64,000 nt of DNA from contig NZ_BBYK01000058.1 of the NCBI RefSeq assembly GCF_001570365.1, positions 86,348-150,347 of the forward strand, in the 5' to 3' direction. Positions 1 to 9,129 of this stretch are shown here, piece by piece. Within the stretch, counting starts at the first letter, position 1, and each line of letters opens with the position of its first letter. The stretch comes from Microtetraspora fusca (lineage in GTDB: Bacteria > Actinomycetota > Actinomycetes > Streptosporangiales > Streptosporangiaceae). The notes under the pieces are model-generated. The model saw only the letters and a list, made by a program, of their open reading frames with translations. It was not told the DNA's origin and did not search any database. A program made the position numbers and the translations under genes.

Positions 1-579
1 GTCCAGCACCTGCCGCCGCGGCAGCGGGCGGTGTTCATCGTGCGCGACGTCCTCGGCTGGCCGGCGTCGAAGGCCGCCAACGCCCTCGAGCTGACGGTCG
101 CATCGGTGACCAGCGCACTGCAGCGGGCGCGCGTGACGATGCGCGAGCAGCTGCCCGACCGCCGCCTCGACTGGCGGAGCCCTGCCACGCACGAGCTGTC
201 GGATGACGAGCGCGGCGTGGTGAAGTCGTATATGGACGCCCATGAGCGCAACGACCTCGACGGGCTGATGGCCCTGCTGCGCGACGACCTGCGCTTCGCG
301 ATGCTGCCCGACCCGGGCACCTTGATCGTCACGGCCGAGGACGCGGTGGACGGCTGGGTCTCCAATGGGCTCTTCCAGCGCGGCTACGACGACTGGCGCT
401 GCATCGCCACGACGGTCAACCGCATGCCTGCCGCCGCGCTGTACCTCCGCACCCCCGACGACCCGGAATACCGTTTGTTCACCATCGCGGTCCTGCACAT
501 CGTCGACGGGAAGATCGCCGAGCTCACCGGATTCGACGCCACCGACAAACCATGGCTGGGCCTGCCCGCGACGATGTGA
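1..579 (+). CDS. ECF-type RNA polymerase sigma factor with SnoaL-like C-terminus (5' end outside window)
   Basis: The reading frame is open from base 1, so the N-terminus lies upstream. The visible part opens inside sigma region 4: residues QHLPPRQRAVFIVRDVLGWP lead into a helix-turn-helix ending in SALQRAR. After a linker (about residue 75 of the visible part) comes a SnoaL-like domain with a YMDAHERNDLDGLMALL start and an FTIAVLHIVDGKIAEL strand pair. This arrangement is known for SigG/SigJ-like ECF factors, whose C-terminal domain modulates activity in place of a separate anti-sigma factor. No anti-sigma gene follows; a strong hairpin lies 114 bp downstream. The family call is firm, the subgroup inferred. 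Confidence 0.85.
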   Translation, partial: VQHLPPRQRAVFIVRDVLGWPASKAANALELTVASVTSALQRARVTMREQLPDRRLDWRSPATHELSDDERGVVKSYMDAHERNDLDGLMALLRDDLRFAMLPDPGTLIVTAEDAVDGWVSNGLFQRGYDDWRCIATTVNRMPAAALYLRTPDDPEYRLFTIAVLHIVDGKIAELTGFDATDKPWLGLPATM

Positions 580-692
580 TCAGGCAAGTCCCCATCGTCG
601 ACGAGTCCAGCGCACGGGCCGGCGTTACCGAAGTCACCGCGGAGTGAGCACCCCGACCAGCTGAACACCAACGCGGCAACGCGAACACCACC

Positions 693-717
693 GCCCCGCC
701 GGCGTTGCCGGCGGGGC
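693..717. terminator. Perfect 11-bp hairpin after the sigma factor
   Basis: GCCCCGCCGGC and its exact complement flank a GTT loop, followed by ATCTTC. It suits transcript termination after the sigma gene. The rest of the 580-904 gap shows no gene. Confidence 0.6.
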
Positions 718-904
718 ATCTTCATGCCCGAAGAACATTGTCACGATCAACGAAGCCGTCGTCCTCATCTTCAGCGAGTCGGTCAACAGCTCACTCGGAA
801 CGCAAGGAAGGGCCGGGAAAAGGTTCCCTCATCGCCGAGGGTCACGGTGAGCACGCCAGGAAGGATTTCGACCTGGCCTTACGAGCCGCGCATTTGGCCC
901 ATGC

Positions 905-1489
905 TCATCGCCGCGTCTCGTATCGGGTCAGCACCACGCCGCCGGGAAACGTCCGGGTCTCCACCAGACTCAGGTTCACCCAGTTGTCCAGGGCTGTGAA
1001 GAACGGCGTGCCGCCTCCCACCAGGACCGGATGGGTGACGATCACGTACTCGTCGATCAGCCCGGCCCGCATGGCCGCCGCGGCGAGTGTGGCACCGCCG
1101 ATGTCCATGGGGCCGCCGTCGCCGGCCTTGAGCCTGGTGATCTCGGTGACCGCGTCGCCGGTGACCAGACGGGTGTTCCAGTCGACCGTGCTGGTCGTAG
1201 AGGAGAACACCACCTTCGGCATGTCCCGCCAGCGGCCGGCGAACTCGATCACCGCCGGTGTGGCACCCGGTTGCTTGTCGGCGGTCGGCCAGTGGGAGCT
1301 CATCGCCTCCCACAGCTTGCGCCCGTACAGCGCCAGGCCCGTCGCGTCCACCCGGTCGGACCACCACTGGAACAGCTCGTCGCTCGGCGACGAGTCCGGT
1401 CCCTCCCCCCCACTCCAGCCGAGGTCGTCGCCGGGCGCGGCGATGTAGCCGTCCAGGGTCACGTTCATGCCGAAGATCAGTTTCCGCAT
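905..1489 (-). CDS. Dihydrofolate reductase family protein (RibD C-terminal-like), copy 1
   Basis: A 194-aa protein starting MRKLIFGMNVTLDGYIAAP, typical of the small stand-alone RibD_C/DHFR-like reductases found singly in actinomycetes; substrate unknown, presumed NADPH-dependent. Later landmarks are LYGRKLWEAM, SSTTSTVDWNTR, GGPMDIGGATLAA and PVLVGGGTPFF, which form the nucleotide-binding fold. The start is set by a GGGAGG ribosome site 7 bp before the ATG; the frame extends further upstream without a better signal. A close paralogue lies at 41605-42168 in the same orientation. This copy has a 7-residue insertion after DDLGWS. It is cytosolic with no operon partners. Confidence 0.85.
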   Translation of the reverse strand: MRKLIFGMNVTLDGYIAAPGDDLGWSGGEGPDSSPSDELFQWWSDRVDATGLALYGRKLWEAMSSHWPTADKQPGATPAVIEFAGRWRDMPKVVFSSTTSTVDWNTRLVTGDAVTEITRLKAGDGGPMDIGGATLAAAAMRAGLIDEYVIVTHPVLVGGGTPFFTALDNWVNLSLVETRTFPGGVVLTRYETRR

Positions 1490-1645
1490 CGTGCCAGCCT
1501 CCCGTGAGTCGATCTCACACGTACAGACGGGCGCGGCGCGGAAACCTAATCGGTGCTCAATCTGCGTCCGCAGGTAGTCCTCGCGTTCCTGACTCAGCAC
1601 CCGGCGTACTCGGCGGGCTCGAGCACCACCGACCGGATCTCGATT

Positions 1646-2329
1646 TCACCCTCGCAAACGCCTGGTCACACAGCTACAGCGCCGGGCCCTCTCACCGCGC
1701 TGGAGATCGCCAAGCAGTTCCCAAAACACCGGGCCGGTCTTGCGCCCAGCCAGCAGCCGGGGCAGCAGCCGCGCGGTGCCGGTCTGCCACACGATCACAT
1801 CGCGGGCGCCGCCCTTTCGGGTCACCACCGCCCGCCGGTTCGCGGCGTCCAGGTCCGGCACGTTCAGCAGCAGTACCTCCTCGGCGCGGGCGGTGGACTC
1901 GTACAGCAGCGTCCACAGCACCCGCTCCCGCAGCGGCACGTCCAGTTCGAGCATCGTGGCCACCTGCGGGCGGGTCAGCGCCTTGCTGTTGTCTGGCGGC
2001 ACCGGCCGGGGCCGCAGCCGCACCAACGGATCCCCGGCCAGCCACTCCTGCCGGCGCCAGTAGCCGCACGCCGAGCCCAGTGCGGTCAGCCGGGTGTTGA
2101 ACGTCTTGGCCGAGCAGCCGCCCCATGCGAAGGTGAACCAGCCGGTCACCCGGTCCGGGTCCAGCTGCGCCACGTTGGTGTCCGCGCCGAAGTCGCGCAC
2201 CATTCGGTCCAGCGGGACCGCGTAGCCGTGGCGGGTGTTCGCCACCGCGATCGTGTCCAGGAACGTGGCCACCGCGTCCGCCAGCCGCACGCTCGCCGCC
2301 GGCACCGGAAGCGCCCGCACCGTGACCAT
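1646..2329 (-). pseudogene. Tyrosine recombinase (integrase), C-terminally truncated
   Basis: The first ~200 residues match a phage-type integrase: a SAM-like core-binding domain (TRHGYAVPLDRMVRDFGAD ... KTFNTRLTALGSACGYW) followed by the start of the catalytic domain with the first arginine (STARAEEVLLLNVPDLD) and the beta-hairpin lysine (TRKGGARD). After RKTGPVF the homology stops and about 25 unrelated residues run to a stop. The HxxR, H/W and nucleophilic Tyr motifs are absent, so it cannot be active. No attachment site was recognised. It is probably the debris of an integrated element, with the break near 1700. Confidence 0.75.
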
Positions 2330-2528
2330 CCGACCCGCCTCCCGCGCTACCGCACATCCGCGTACGCCGGCAGCGCATTGACCTCGCGATGCCGTACGGA
2401 GCACCAGGCTGGGCGGTCCCGGCCTGCGGCGCGCCAGTGAAAACGATCGTGGGCACCACGGGATCGACCAGGCCTGTCTGCGGGCCAAGTCCGGCGGCTC
2501 AGCCTGCGCGTCGGCCGGAAGGGCCGGG

Positions 2529-3446
2529 TCAGCGGACGCGCTGCCCGGCGGCGACCAGCGCCGCGACCACGGTGCCGACGACGAAGGTCAGCGGGTCGAG
2601 CGTCTCGACGAAGAACAGGCCGGACCAGCAGATGGTCAGGATCGGCTGGATCTGCTGGACCTGGCCGACGCGGGCGATGCCGCCCCGCGCCAGGCCCGCG
2701 TACCAGGCGAAGTATCCGAACAAAGTCGAGACGACGGCCAGATAGAACATCCCGACGGCGCTCTGGACGGTCCAGGCCGGGTCCTGGACGATCGCGGTCA
2801 CGATCCCCGAGGGGATGCTCAGCGGCAGCAGCGCGACCAGGGTCCAGCACATGCTCTGCCAGGCGCCGTACACCTTCGCCCGGTCGGCCCCCAGGACGTA
2901 CGCCACCGCCGAGCAGCATGTCGCCCCGAACATCGCCAGATCGCCCGCGCCGAGCGCGAGGCCGCCGGTGCCGCCGCGCGTCGTGAGGTAGGCGAGCAGC
3001 ACCACCAGACCGGCGCCGCTGATCGCCCAGAACCGCGGCGACGGCCGTTCCCGGCCGAAGAGCGTGGCGAACGCGGCGGTGAGCGCGGGCAGCAGGCCCA
3101 GGATGACCGCCGCGCGGGCCGGGTGGATCGTCGTCAGCGCGATCGAGGACAGCAGCGGGAACCCGACCGCGACGCACAACCCCGACGTGACCAGGAGGGG
3201 CCAGGAACGCCTGTCGGGGATCGGCGCCCGCACCCGCCACAGGAGCACGGCCGCTAACAGCCCCGGGATCAGGGCGCGCCAGACGGTGACCGCCATCGGG
3301 TGGAATCCCCGCACGGCCCACGCGTTCGCGGGCAGGGCGAAGCTGAAGATCAACACGCCGAGCGAGCCCATGGCCCAGCCGGCGTAGCGCGAACCACCGT
3401 TATCCGTGACCACGTCGAAGGCGATAACGCTATCTTTGTTTGACAT
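2529..3446 (-). CDS. DMT-superfamily (EamA) transporter
   Basis: A 305-aa protein with about ten hydrophobic segments in two EamA halves; the first half opens GWAMGSLGVLIFSFALPANA and the second includes MFYLAVVSTLFGYFAWYAG and VQQIQPILTICWSGLFF. This family exports amino acids, metabolites or drugs at the cytoplasmic membrane. It is divergent from the MocR gene, and the two ATG codons overlap inside one CATG. That regulator/transporter pairing is common, so MocR probably controls it. A later start (MGSLGV, 25 residues in) is possible because no Shine-Dalgarno precedes the first ATG. Substrate unknown. Confidence 0.85.
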   Translation of the reverse strand: MSNKDSVIAFDVVTDNGGSRYAGWAMGSLGVLIFSFALPANAWAVRGFHPMAVTVWRALIPGLLAAVLLWRVRAPIPDRRSWPLLVTSGLCVAVGFPLLSSIALTTIHPARAAVILGLLPALTAAFATLFGRERPSPRFWAISGAGLVVLLAYLTTRGGTGGLALGAGDLAMFGATCCSAVAYVLGADRAKVYGAWQSMCWTLVALLPLSIPSGIVTAIVQDPAWTVQSAVGMFYLAVVSTLFGYFAWYAGLARGGIARVGQVQQIQPILTICWSGLFFVETLDPLTFVVGTVVAALVAAGQRVR

Positions 3447-3459
3447 GTATGACGATAAC
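3398..3459. promoter_or_regulatory. Three CGATAAC-type repeats over the MocR/DMT divergent starts
   Basis: CGATAAC occurs at 3422-3428 and 3453-3459 (31 bp apart, about three helical turns) and as its inverse GTTATC at 3399-3404. The shared start CATG (3444-3447) lies between the two direct copies. MocR-type regulators are known to bind direct repeats in such gaps; assigning these as operators is inference. Confidence 0.5.
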
Positions 3460-4830
3460 AGCCGAAGAGCGCTCGCGTCCGCCCTCCATGAGCTCATCAG
3501 GGACGCGACGCCCGGAACCCGGCTGCCGTCCGTCCGCGAACTTCAGCGGCGTTACCAGGTCTCGCCGCTCACGGTCCAGCACGTCGTACGCGAGCTCGCC
3601 GCGAAGGGCCTGGTCACGGTACGGCCGGGAAACGGCACCTTCGTCGCCACCGCGCCGTCGCGCCGGCCGCCCGCGGACCTGGCCTGGCAGCACGCCGCCC
3701 TGGGCGGCCACGTCCCGCAGGACACCGCTCGCCACCTGGCGCTTCTCGAGGTGCCGCACGCGGACACCGTACGCATGTCCGGCGGCTACCTCGACGAGAC
3801 CCTCGTGCCCGACAAGGCGCTCATCGCCTCCATGACACGGGCCATGCGACGCGCCGGGGTATGGGGCCGCACGCCGGTCGAGGGCCTCGCCTCGATGCGG
3901 CAGTGGTTCGCCCACCAGATCGGCGCGTACAACCCGGCGGAGGTCCTGATCACCTCCGGAGGGCAGAGCGCGCTGTCGATCGCGATCCGCGCGCTGACCC
4001 GGCCCGGCGACGCCGTCATCCTCGAGACGCCGACCTATCCCGGATACACCTCGGTCGCCCGCGGGCACGGCCTCGAGATCCACCCGGTGCCGACCGACCG
4101 GCACGGGCTGCGCACCGATCTCCTCGAGGACGTCATCCGCGCCCGGGTCGCCCGCCTGATCGTCGTCCAGCCGCTGTACGCCAACCCCACCGGAAGCGTC
4201 CTCGCCGACGACCGGCGACGCGAGCTGCTCGACCTCGCCCGCAGGCACGGCGTGTTCGTCCTGGAGGACGACTACGCCCGCGACCTCACGATCGACGGCC
4301 CGCCCCCGCCGACCCTCGCCTCGGCCGACGAGGACGGACACGTCGTCTACGTCCGTTCGATCACCAAGCCGGTCGCGCCCGCGATCCGCCTGGCCGCCCT
4401 CGCGGCCCGCGGCCCGGCGTTCGCCCGGCTGAGAGCCGCCAAGATCCTCGACGACTTCTACGTGTCCGGGCCAATCCAGGAGGCGGCGGTCGACTTCCTG
4501 TCCTCCCCCGCCTGGCAGCGGCATCGCCGCGCGGTCGCGCGTGAGATCGGCCGCCGCCGCGACGGGCTGGTCGGCGCGCTGCGCTCCCGGCTGCCCGGCG
4601 TGGAGATCACGCACATCCCGAGCGGGGGCATGCACCTGTGGGTGCGGCTTCCGGACGGCTACGACGACACCGAGGTGGCCGCCCGCGCGCTGGGCGCGGG
4701 GGTCATGGTCTCCCCCGGGTCGGCCTGGTTCACCGCGGAGCATGACAGCCCGTACCTGCGGCTCACCTACGGGGAGACTCCGCTGCCCCAACTGGTCGAG
4801 GGGGTACGCCGTCTGGCGTCGGTGATGTGA
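3445..4830 (+). CDS. MocR-family regulator (GntR HTH fused to class I aminotransferase domain)
   Basis: A 461-aa fusion. Residues 8-68 are a GntR winged helix (LPSVRELQRRYQVSPLTVQ, then GLVTVRPGNGTFVA). From about residue 110 comes a PLP fold type I domain with SGGQSALSI, ETPTYPGY, QPLYANPTG, LEDDYARD and the PLP lysine K308 in SITKPVAPA. The family uses PLP or its aldimines as effector. Its divergent neighbour is an EamA exporter and a cupin follows 51 bp downstream. ATG at 3445 is chosen because the winged helix starts within ten residues; transcripts may be nearly leaderless. Confidence 0.9.
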   Translation: MYDDNSRRALASALHELIRDATPGTRLPSVRELQRRYQVSPLTVQHVVRELAAKGLVTVRPGNGTFVATAPSRRPPADLAWQHAALGGHVPQDTARHLALLEVPHADTVRMSGGYLDETLVPDKALIASMTRAMRRAGVWGRTPVEGLASMRQWFAHQIGAYNPAEVLITSGGQSALSIAIRALTRPGDAVILETPTYPGYTSVARGHGLEIHPVPTDRHGLRTDLLEDVIRARVARLIVVQPLYANPTGSVLADDRRRELLDLARRHGVFVLEDDYARDLTIDGPPPPTLASADEDGHVVYVRSITKPVAPAIRLAALAARGPAFARLRAAKILDDFYVSGPIQEAAVDFLSSPAWQRHRRAVAREIGRRRDGLVGALRSRLPGVEITHIPSGGMHLWVRLPDGYDDTEVAARALGAGVMVSPGSAWFTAEHDSPYLRLTYGETPLPQLVEGVRRLASVM

Positions 4831-4881
4831 CAGGCGTACCCCGCTTTCGAGAAGCGGGCCGGCTCACGCCAGGATCGGTAC

Positions 4882-5280
4882 ATGACGAACATGCCCGTCG
4901 ATCTGCGCGCCGCGCTGGCCGGTTTCGACCAGTTGTGGAGCCCGCGGATCGTCACCCGAGTGAACGACTACGACGTACGGGTCGCCAAGGTGGCCGGCGA
5001 GCACGTGTGGCACGCCCACGACGACACCGACGAGTTCTTCCTCGTCATCGAGGGCGAGTTGAGCATCGCCCTGCGCGACGCCGACTCCGGGGAGCGCGTC
5101 GTCGAACTCCCCCAGGGGTCGGTCTTCGTGGTGCCGCGCGGCGTCGAGCACCGGCCCTCCTCCCCACACGGAGCCTCGATCCTGCTGTTCGAGCCGACCG
5201 GGACGTCGAGCGTCGGCGACCGGCACGACGAGATCCCCGACCACGTGGACGCCACGACCGGGTACCCGCTCGTCTGGTGA
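4882..5280 (+). CDS. Cupin-domain protein
   Basis: A 132-aa single cupin barrel. Metal-ligand motif 1 appears as HVWHAHDDTDEFFLVIEG, with the two His and the Glu in place. Motif 2 is PQGSVFVVPRGVEHRP with its His. The C-terminus (DHVDATTGYPLVW) is typical of small cupins annotated as hypothetical. It lies 51 bp after the MocR gene on the same strand and may be co-transcribed, suggesting a small-molecule role in that cluster. A probable bidirectional terminator follows. Confidence 0.85.
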   Translation: MTNMPVDLRAALAGFDQLWSPRIVTRVNDYDVRVAKVAGEHVWHAHDDTDEFFLVIEGELSIALRDADSGERVVELPQGSVFVVPRGVEHRPSSPHGASILLFEPTGTSSVGDRHDEIPDHVDATTGYPLVW

Positions 5281-5305
5281 AGGACACTGAGGAGGCCGAG
5301 GCGTA

Positions 5306-5335
5306 GCCCCGGCCCCCTTCGGGCGTGTCCGGGGC
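5306..5335. terminator. Candidate bidirectional terminator between cupin and MFS genes
   Basis: GCCCCGG and CCGGGGC arms enclose a C-rich loop that can pair further with GGGCG. It sits in the 89-bp gap between two convergent genes. Confidence 0.4.
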
Positions 5336-5369
5336 AGATGACGACGACAGCATCGGCCTCGGCACTGTT

Positions 5370-6869
5370 CTATGAGTGAGCCGCCTCGTAGCCGGGGGTT
5401 GCGGCCGGGGTGGTCCGGGTCGCCGGGCGCATGGCCAGGATCAGTACGGCCAGCCCGGCGAAGAGGACCGCGGCGACGCCGCCGGTGACGTGCAGGGCGG
5501 TGGTGAACGCCTCCCGCGCGCTGTGCAGCAGTTCCGCGCCCTGGCCGGCGGGAAGGCGCCGGCTGGCGGCGACCGCGCCGGCCAGCGAGTCGGACGTGCC
5601 GTCCATCCGGCTGCGGTAGATCACCGCGGCCGTCACGCCGAGCAGCGCGAAGCCGAGCGAGCCGCCGAAGTAGTTGCCGGTCTCCGACATCGACGCCGCC
5701 GAGCCGGCGCGCTCCGGTGGCACGGACCCGACGATCAGCCCGGTGCCCAGGGCGAACAGGGGGCCGGTACCCAGCGCCAGTACGGCGATGCCGATCATCA
5801 CCAGGGGCAGGGCGCTCGCACCGCCGACACTGACGCCGACGAGCAGCAGGCTGCCCAGCGCCGACCCCACCAGCCCGCCGGCGATGGCGGTCGTCTGCTT
5901 CATCCGCCGGGCCAGCACCGGCGCGGCCATGGTGCCGACCGCCGAGCCCAGGCCCATCGGTGCGAACAGCAGCGCCGACGCGACCGGCGAGTAGCCCAGA
6001 ACGCTCTGCAGGTACTGGGTCACCAGCAGACCCGTACCGGCCATGGCGATGCCGGCGAAGACCAGCCCGATGAGCACGGCCGTGAACGGGCGGTTGCGGA
6101 GCAGCCGCAGGTCCAGCAGCGGCGTCTCCAGCTGCAGTTGGCGGCGTACGAACAGGAACCCGACGACGGCGCCGACGACGAGGGCCACCCCCGGGACGAC
6201 CGGCACGCTCTCGACGGTCAGCTGCTTGATGCCGTAGACCATCGACAGCACCGCCACGAGAGACAGTCCGACGCTGACCAGGTCCAGCCGGCCGGCCTGG
6301 TCGTCGCGGAACTCCGGCAGCAGGATCGGCCCGGCGAACAGGAGCAACGCCATCGCCGGCACGGCGACCAGGAACACCGACCCCCACCAGAAGTACTGGA
6401 GCAGGAATCCGGCGAGTACGGGTCCGAGCGCGCCGCCGGCGAACTGGCTCGTCGCCCAGATCGCGATGGCCTGCCCGCGCTGCCGTCGGTCATGGAACAT
6501 GTTGGTGATCAGGGCGAGTGTGGACGGCGCCAGTGTCGCTCCGGCGACGCCCAGCAGCACACGCGCGACGATCAGCATCAGCGGACTGACCGCGAAGGCG
6601 GCCACGACCGACAGCACCGCGAACGCCGCCCCGCCGATCATCAGCAGCCGCCGGCGGCCGATCCGGTCGCCGAGTGTGCCCATCGTGATAACCAGGCCGG
6701 CCACTATGAATCCGTAACTGTCGCTGATCCACAGCTGCTCGATGTTGGTGGCCCCCAGGTCGGCGCTCAGTTGTGGCAGCGCGAGGAGCAACGCCGTCGT
6801 GTCGATCGCGACGAGCAATGCCGGCAGCACCAGGACGACCAGTCCCAGCCATGCCCGGTTGACTCGCAT
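5370..6869 (-). CDS. MFS drug transporter, DHA2 (EmrB/QacA, 14-TM) type
   Basis: A 499-aa protein with about 14 hydrophobic segments. The DHA2 signature motifs are visible: ALLVAIDTTALLLALPQ in TM1, GTLGDRIGRRRLLMIGG (motif A) after TM2, and LLGVAGATLAPSTLALI (antiporter motif C region). These are proton-coupled multidrug exporters of the cytoplasmic membrane. ATG at 6869 is supported by AAGGAG 9 bp upstream; the frame is open further up but that part is not membrane-like. No adjacent TetR or MarR regulator is present, and the upstream gene (DGPF/sigma operon) is divergent. Confidence 0.9.
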   Translation of the reverse strand: MRVNRAWLGLVVLVLPALLVAIDTTALLLALPQLSADLGATNIEQLWISDSYGFIVAGLVITMGTLGDRIGRRRLLMIGGAAFAVLSVVAAFAVSPLMLIVARVLLGVAGATLAPSTLALITNMFHDRRQRGQAIAIWATSQFAGGALGPVLAGFLLQYFWWGSVFLVAVPAMALLLFAGPILLPEFRDDQAGRLDLVSVGLSLVAVLSMVYGIKQLTVESVPVVPGVALVVGAVVGFLFVRRQLQLETPLLDLRLLRNRPFTAVLIGLVFAGIAMAGTGLLVTQYLQSVLGYSPVASALLFAPMGLGSAVGTMAAPVLARRMKQTTAIAGGLVGSALGSLLLVGVSVGGASALPLVMIGIAVLALGTGPLFALGTGLIVGSVPPERAGSAASMSETGNYFGGSLGFALLGVTAAVIYRSRMDGTSDSLAGAVAASRRLPAGQGAELLHSAREAFTTALHVTGGVAAVLFAGLAVLILAMRPATRTTPAATPGYEAAHS

Positions 6870-7121
6870 ATCTGGAAACTCCTTGTTCTCTCGACGTTTC
6901 GCCGGTTGGTCGGAGCGGCCGCGAGCTTCTTGACATCCGGACGGAAGGAGATCTCTCGCGGTGGCCACGGCGGGGCGTCACATGGACGACATCGCGGTCC
7001 GGGCGATGCGATGGCGACGACTCGTGAAAAAGTTCTGGCGGGGATGTCAAGACGACGCCGACGGCTCCGACCAACTGGCCGAAGAGCCCGACCGGGGCTC
7101 GCGAATCACGAGGAGCAGGAC

Positions 7122-7493
7122 ATGCAGTTCCTGATCAGCATGCACATCAACCCGGCCGTACTGGACGCGCTGACCGACGAGGAGAAGGCGGCGATCGGCA
7201 ACGGCCACGGCAAGTTCATCGAGGCGCTCAAGAAGTCCGGCGAGCTGATCACCACTCAGGCGCTGGTCGACCCGTCCCAGGCCGCCGTGGTGACCGTACG
7301 CAACGGTCAGCCGGTGGTGACCGACGGACCTTTCCTGGAGTCCAAGGAGTATCTGGGCGGCTTCTACCTGATCGACTGCGAGGACAAGGAGCGGGCGATC
7401 GAGCTGGCGGCGCAGATCCCGGACGCCGCGATCGAGGGTCTGGGGGTCGAGGTGCGGCAGGTGATGTTCGCTGACGGACAATTGGAGGCATGA
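7122..7493 (+). CDS. YCII-related DGPF-domain protein
   Basis: A 123-aa protein carrying the diagnostic TDGPF motif (residues 67-71) followed by ESKEYLGGFYLIDC and the alpha/beta YCII fold. Proteins of this family are the conserved genomic partner of ECF42-type sigma factors, and here the gene overlaps the sigma gene by four bases (ATGA), so the two are translationally coupled. It has GAGGAG before the ATG. Biochemical role unknown; a stress-responsive enzyme or sensor is suggested in the literature on ECF42. Divergent from the DHA2 pump, so a shared promoter region is possible. Confidence 0.9.
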   Translation: MQFLISMHINPAVLDALTDEEKAAIGNGHGKFIEALKKSGELITTQALVDPSQAAVVTVRNGQPVVTDGPFLESKEYLGGFYLIDCEDKERAIELAAQIPDAAIEGLGVEVRQVMFADGQLEA

Positions 7494-8701
7494 CAGCACC
7501 AGCCATCGAGGACCTGCTGCGTGAGCTCACGCCGCAGGTCCTCGGCGCGTTGGTGCGTCGGCACGGCCAGTTCGAAGGATGTGAGGACGCCGTACAGGAG
7601 GCCGTCCTCGCCGCCACGGTGCAGTGGCCAGCCGAGGGAGTGCCGGACAACCCGCGCGGCTGGCTGATGACCGTCGCGTCCCGGCGGCTCATCGACCAGA
7701 TGCGCAGTGACCACGCGCGCCGCGAGCGGGAGTGGGCGACGGCCACCGAGGTGGTGCCCGAGGACGTGCCGGACACCGACGACACGCTCGTCCTGCTGTT
7801 CCTGTGCTGCCATCCGACGCTGACGGCGGCCTCCCAGACCGCCCTGACGCTGCGGGCGGTCGGGGGCCTTACCACCGCCGAGATCGCCCGCGCGTTCCTG
7901 GTGCCGGAGGCCACGATGGCGGCCAGGATCAGCCGGGCCAAGCAGCGGATCAAGGCAGCCGGCAGCTCGTTCAACCTGCCGGACGGCGCGGAGCGCGAGG
8001 AGCGGCTACGGGTCGTCCTGCACGTGCTCTACCTGATCTTCAACGAGGGCTACACCGCCTCCTCGGGCAGCGAGCTCCACCGCCCCGATCTCGCGCACGA
8101 GGCGATCCGGTTGGCCAGGATGGTGCACGCGCAGCTGTCCGAGGACGGCGAGGTGACCGGGCTGCTCGCGCTGATGCTGCTGACCCACGCCCGCCGGGAG
8201 GCCCGTACGACGGCGGCGGGCGATCTGGTGCCGCTGGACGAGCAGGACCGTACGACGTGGGACAGCGGGCTGATCGACGAGGGCGTCAAACTGGTCAAGA
8301 CGTCGTTGGCCGGACCGGAGCTGGGGCCGTACCAGCTGCAGGCCGCCATCGCCGCGACGCACGCCGACGCGGCCACGGCGGAGGAGACCAACTGGGGGCA
8401 GGTGCACGCCCTTTACCTGATCCTGGAACGGATCGCGCCCAACCCGATGGTCACCCTCAACAGGGCGATCGCGCTCGCCGAGACCGAGGGCCCGCCGGCC
8501 GGGCTGGCCCTGCTGTCCACGTTGGACGGTGACGAGCGGATGGCCGGGCATCACCGGTTGCTGGCCGTACGGGCGCATCTGCTGGAGAAGACCGGCGACA
8601 TGGCCGGGGCGTACGAGCACTACCGGCGCGCCGCGAAGGCCACCGCCAGCATCGCGGAGCGGCGCTACCTGGAGTCCCGGGCCGGCCGGGTAAAGGCATA
8701 G
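7490..8701 (+). CDS. ECF42-type RNA polymerase sigma factor with C-terminal TPR-like extension
   Basis: 403 aa. Region 2 lies near the N-terminus (FEGCEDAVQEAVLAA; NPRGWLMTVASRRLIDQMR). Region 4 contains LTTAEIARAFLVPEATMAARISRAK. A long C-terminal helical extension follows (LHVLYLIFNEGYTAS, WGQVHALYLILERIAPNPMV, LLAVRAHLLEKTGDMAGAY), which in ECF42 members is needed for activity and replaces an anti-sigma factor. The ATG overlaps the TGA of the DGPF gene and the GGAGG sits only about two bases before it, so coupling probably drives initiation. A decayed copy of its last 65 codons lies at 30750-30954. Confidence 0.9.
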   Translation: MTAPAIEDLLRELTPQVLGALVRRHGQFEGCEDAVQEAVLAATVQWPAEGVPDNPRGWLMTVASRRLIDQMRSDHARREREWATATEVVPEDVPDTDDTLVLLFLCCHPTLTAASQTALTLRAVGGLTTAEIARAFLVPEATMAARISRAKQRIKAAGSSFNLPDGAEREERLRVVLHVLYLIFNEGYTASSGSELHRPDLAHEAIRLARMVHAQLSEDGEVTGLLALMLLTHARREARTTAAGDLVPLDEQDRTTWDSGLIDEGVKLVKTSLAGPELGPYQLQAAIAATHADAATAEETNWGQVHALYLILERIAPNPMVTLNRAIALAETEGPPAGLALLSTLDGDERMAGHHRLLAVRAHLLEKTGDMAGAYEHYRRAAKATASIAERRYLESRAGRVKA

Positions 8702-9129
8702 TGCTCCAGCGCTGCGCACCGGCCAGGAGAACATCGACGCCGGAGGCCCAGGTCTACGTGTCGGTTGGTCCGTCGCTGGGTGGCGGCACCCCGATGACCA
8801 AGGAATCCCCATGTCAGGCCCAGGTCGTTCGTAAATCTTTACGGGGCCGCCGTCGCGCACCGGCGCCCGGCCGCCGATCTCCGCCTGCGGCACCGGGACC
8901 GCCGTACCCGTAGGGGGTTCCGCGCCCGACCGCTGATCGCCGATCTCCCTGACCGCGAGGCCGGAGCCCCCTTAACCGATCATTACGGAAGTATGTCCTA
9001 GTTTGTCCGCACTTGACCGATTTGAGTTGGTCTATTACCGTTTTGGGAACACGGGGCATACCTGATTTCTGCGAGGTATGCCTGCCCCATTAACCGATCA
9101 TGCGGTCGTCCTTTTCCTGGACCTGACCG
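8702..9129. other. Intergenic region with direct repeats and a long stem-loop ahead of the riboswitch
   Basis: No gene was recognised. A 12-bp direct repeat TTAACCGATCAT lies at 8972-8983 and 9090-9101. Between them, GGGGCATACCT (9053-9063) can pair with AGGTATGCC-CCCC (9074-9088, two-base bulge) around a 10-base loop. The DNA here is A/T-richer than its surroundings (8970-9110), consistent with a promoter for the riboswitch transcript; no clear -35/-10 pair was fixed. Confidence 0.5.

Noticed and set aside
3430..4791. Minus-strand 453-codon frame opposite MocR
   Set aside because: Antisense of a gene whose PLP and HTH motifs are all present on the plus strand.
5376..7121. Very long plus-strand frame opposite the DHA2 pump
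   Set aside because: Pure antisense shadow: Arg/Gln/His-rich with no ribosome site; only its 3' end (from 7122) is a real gene.
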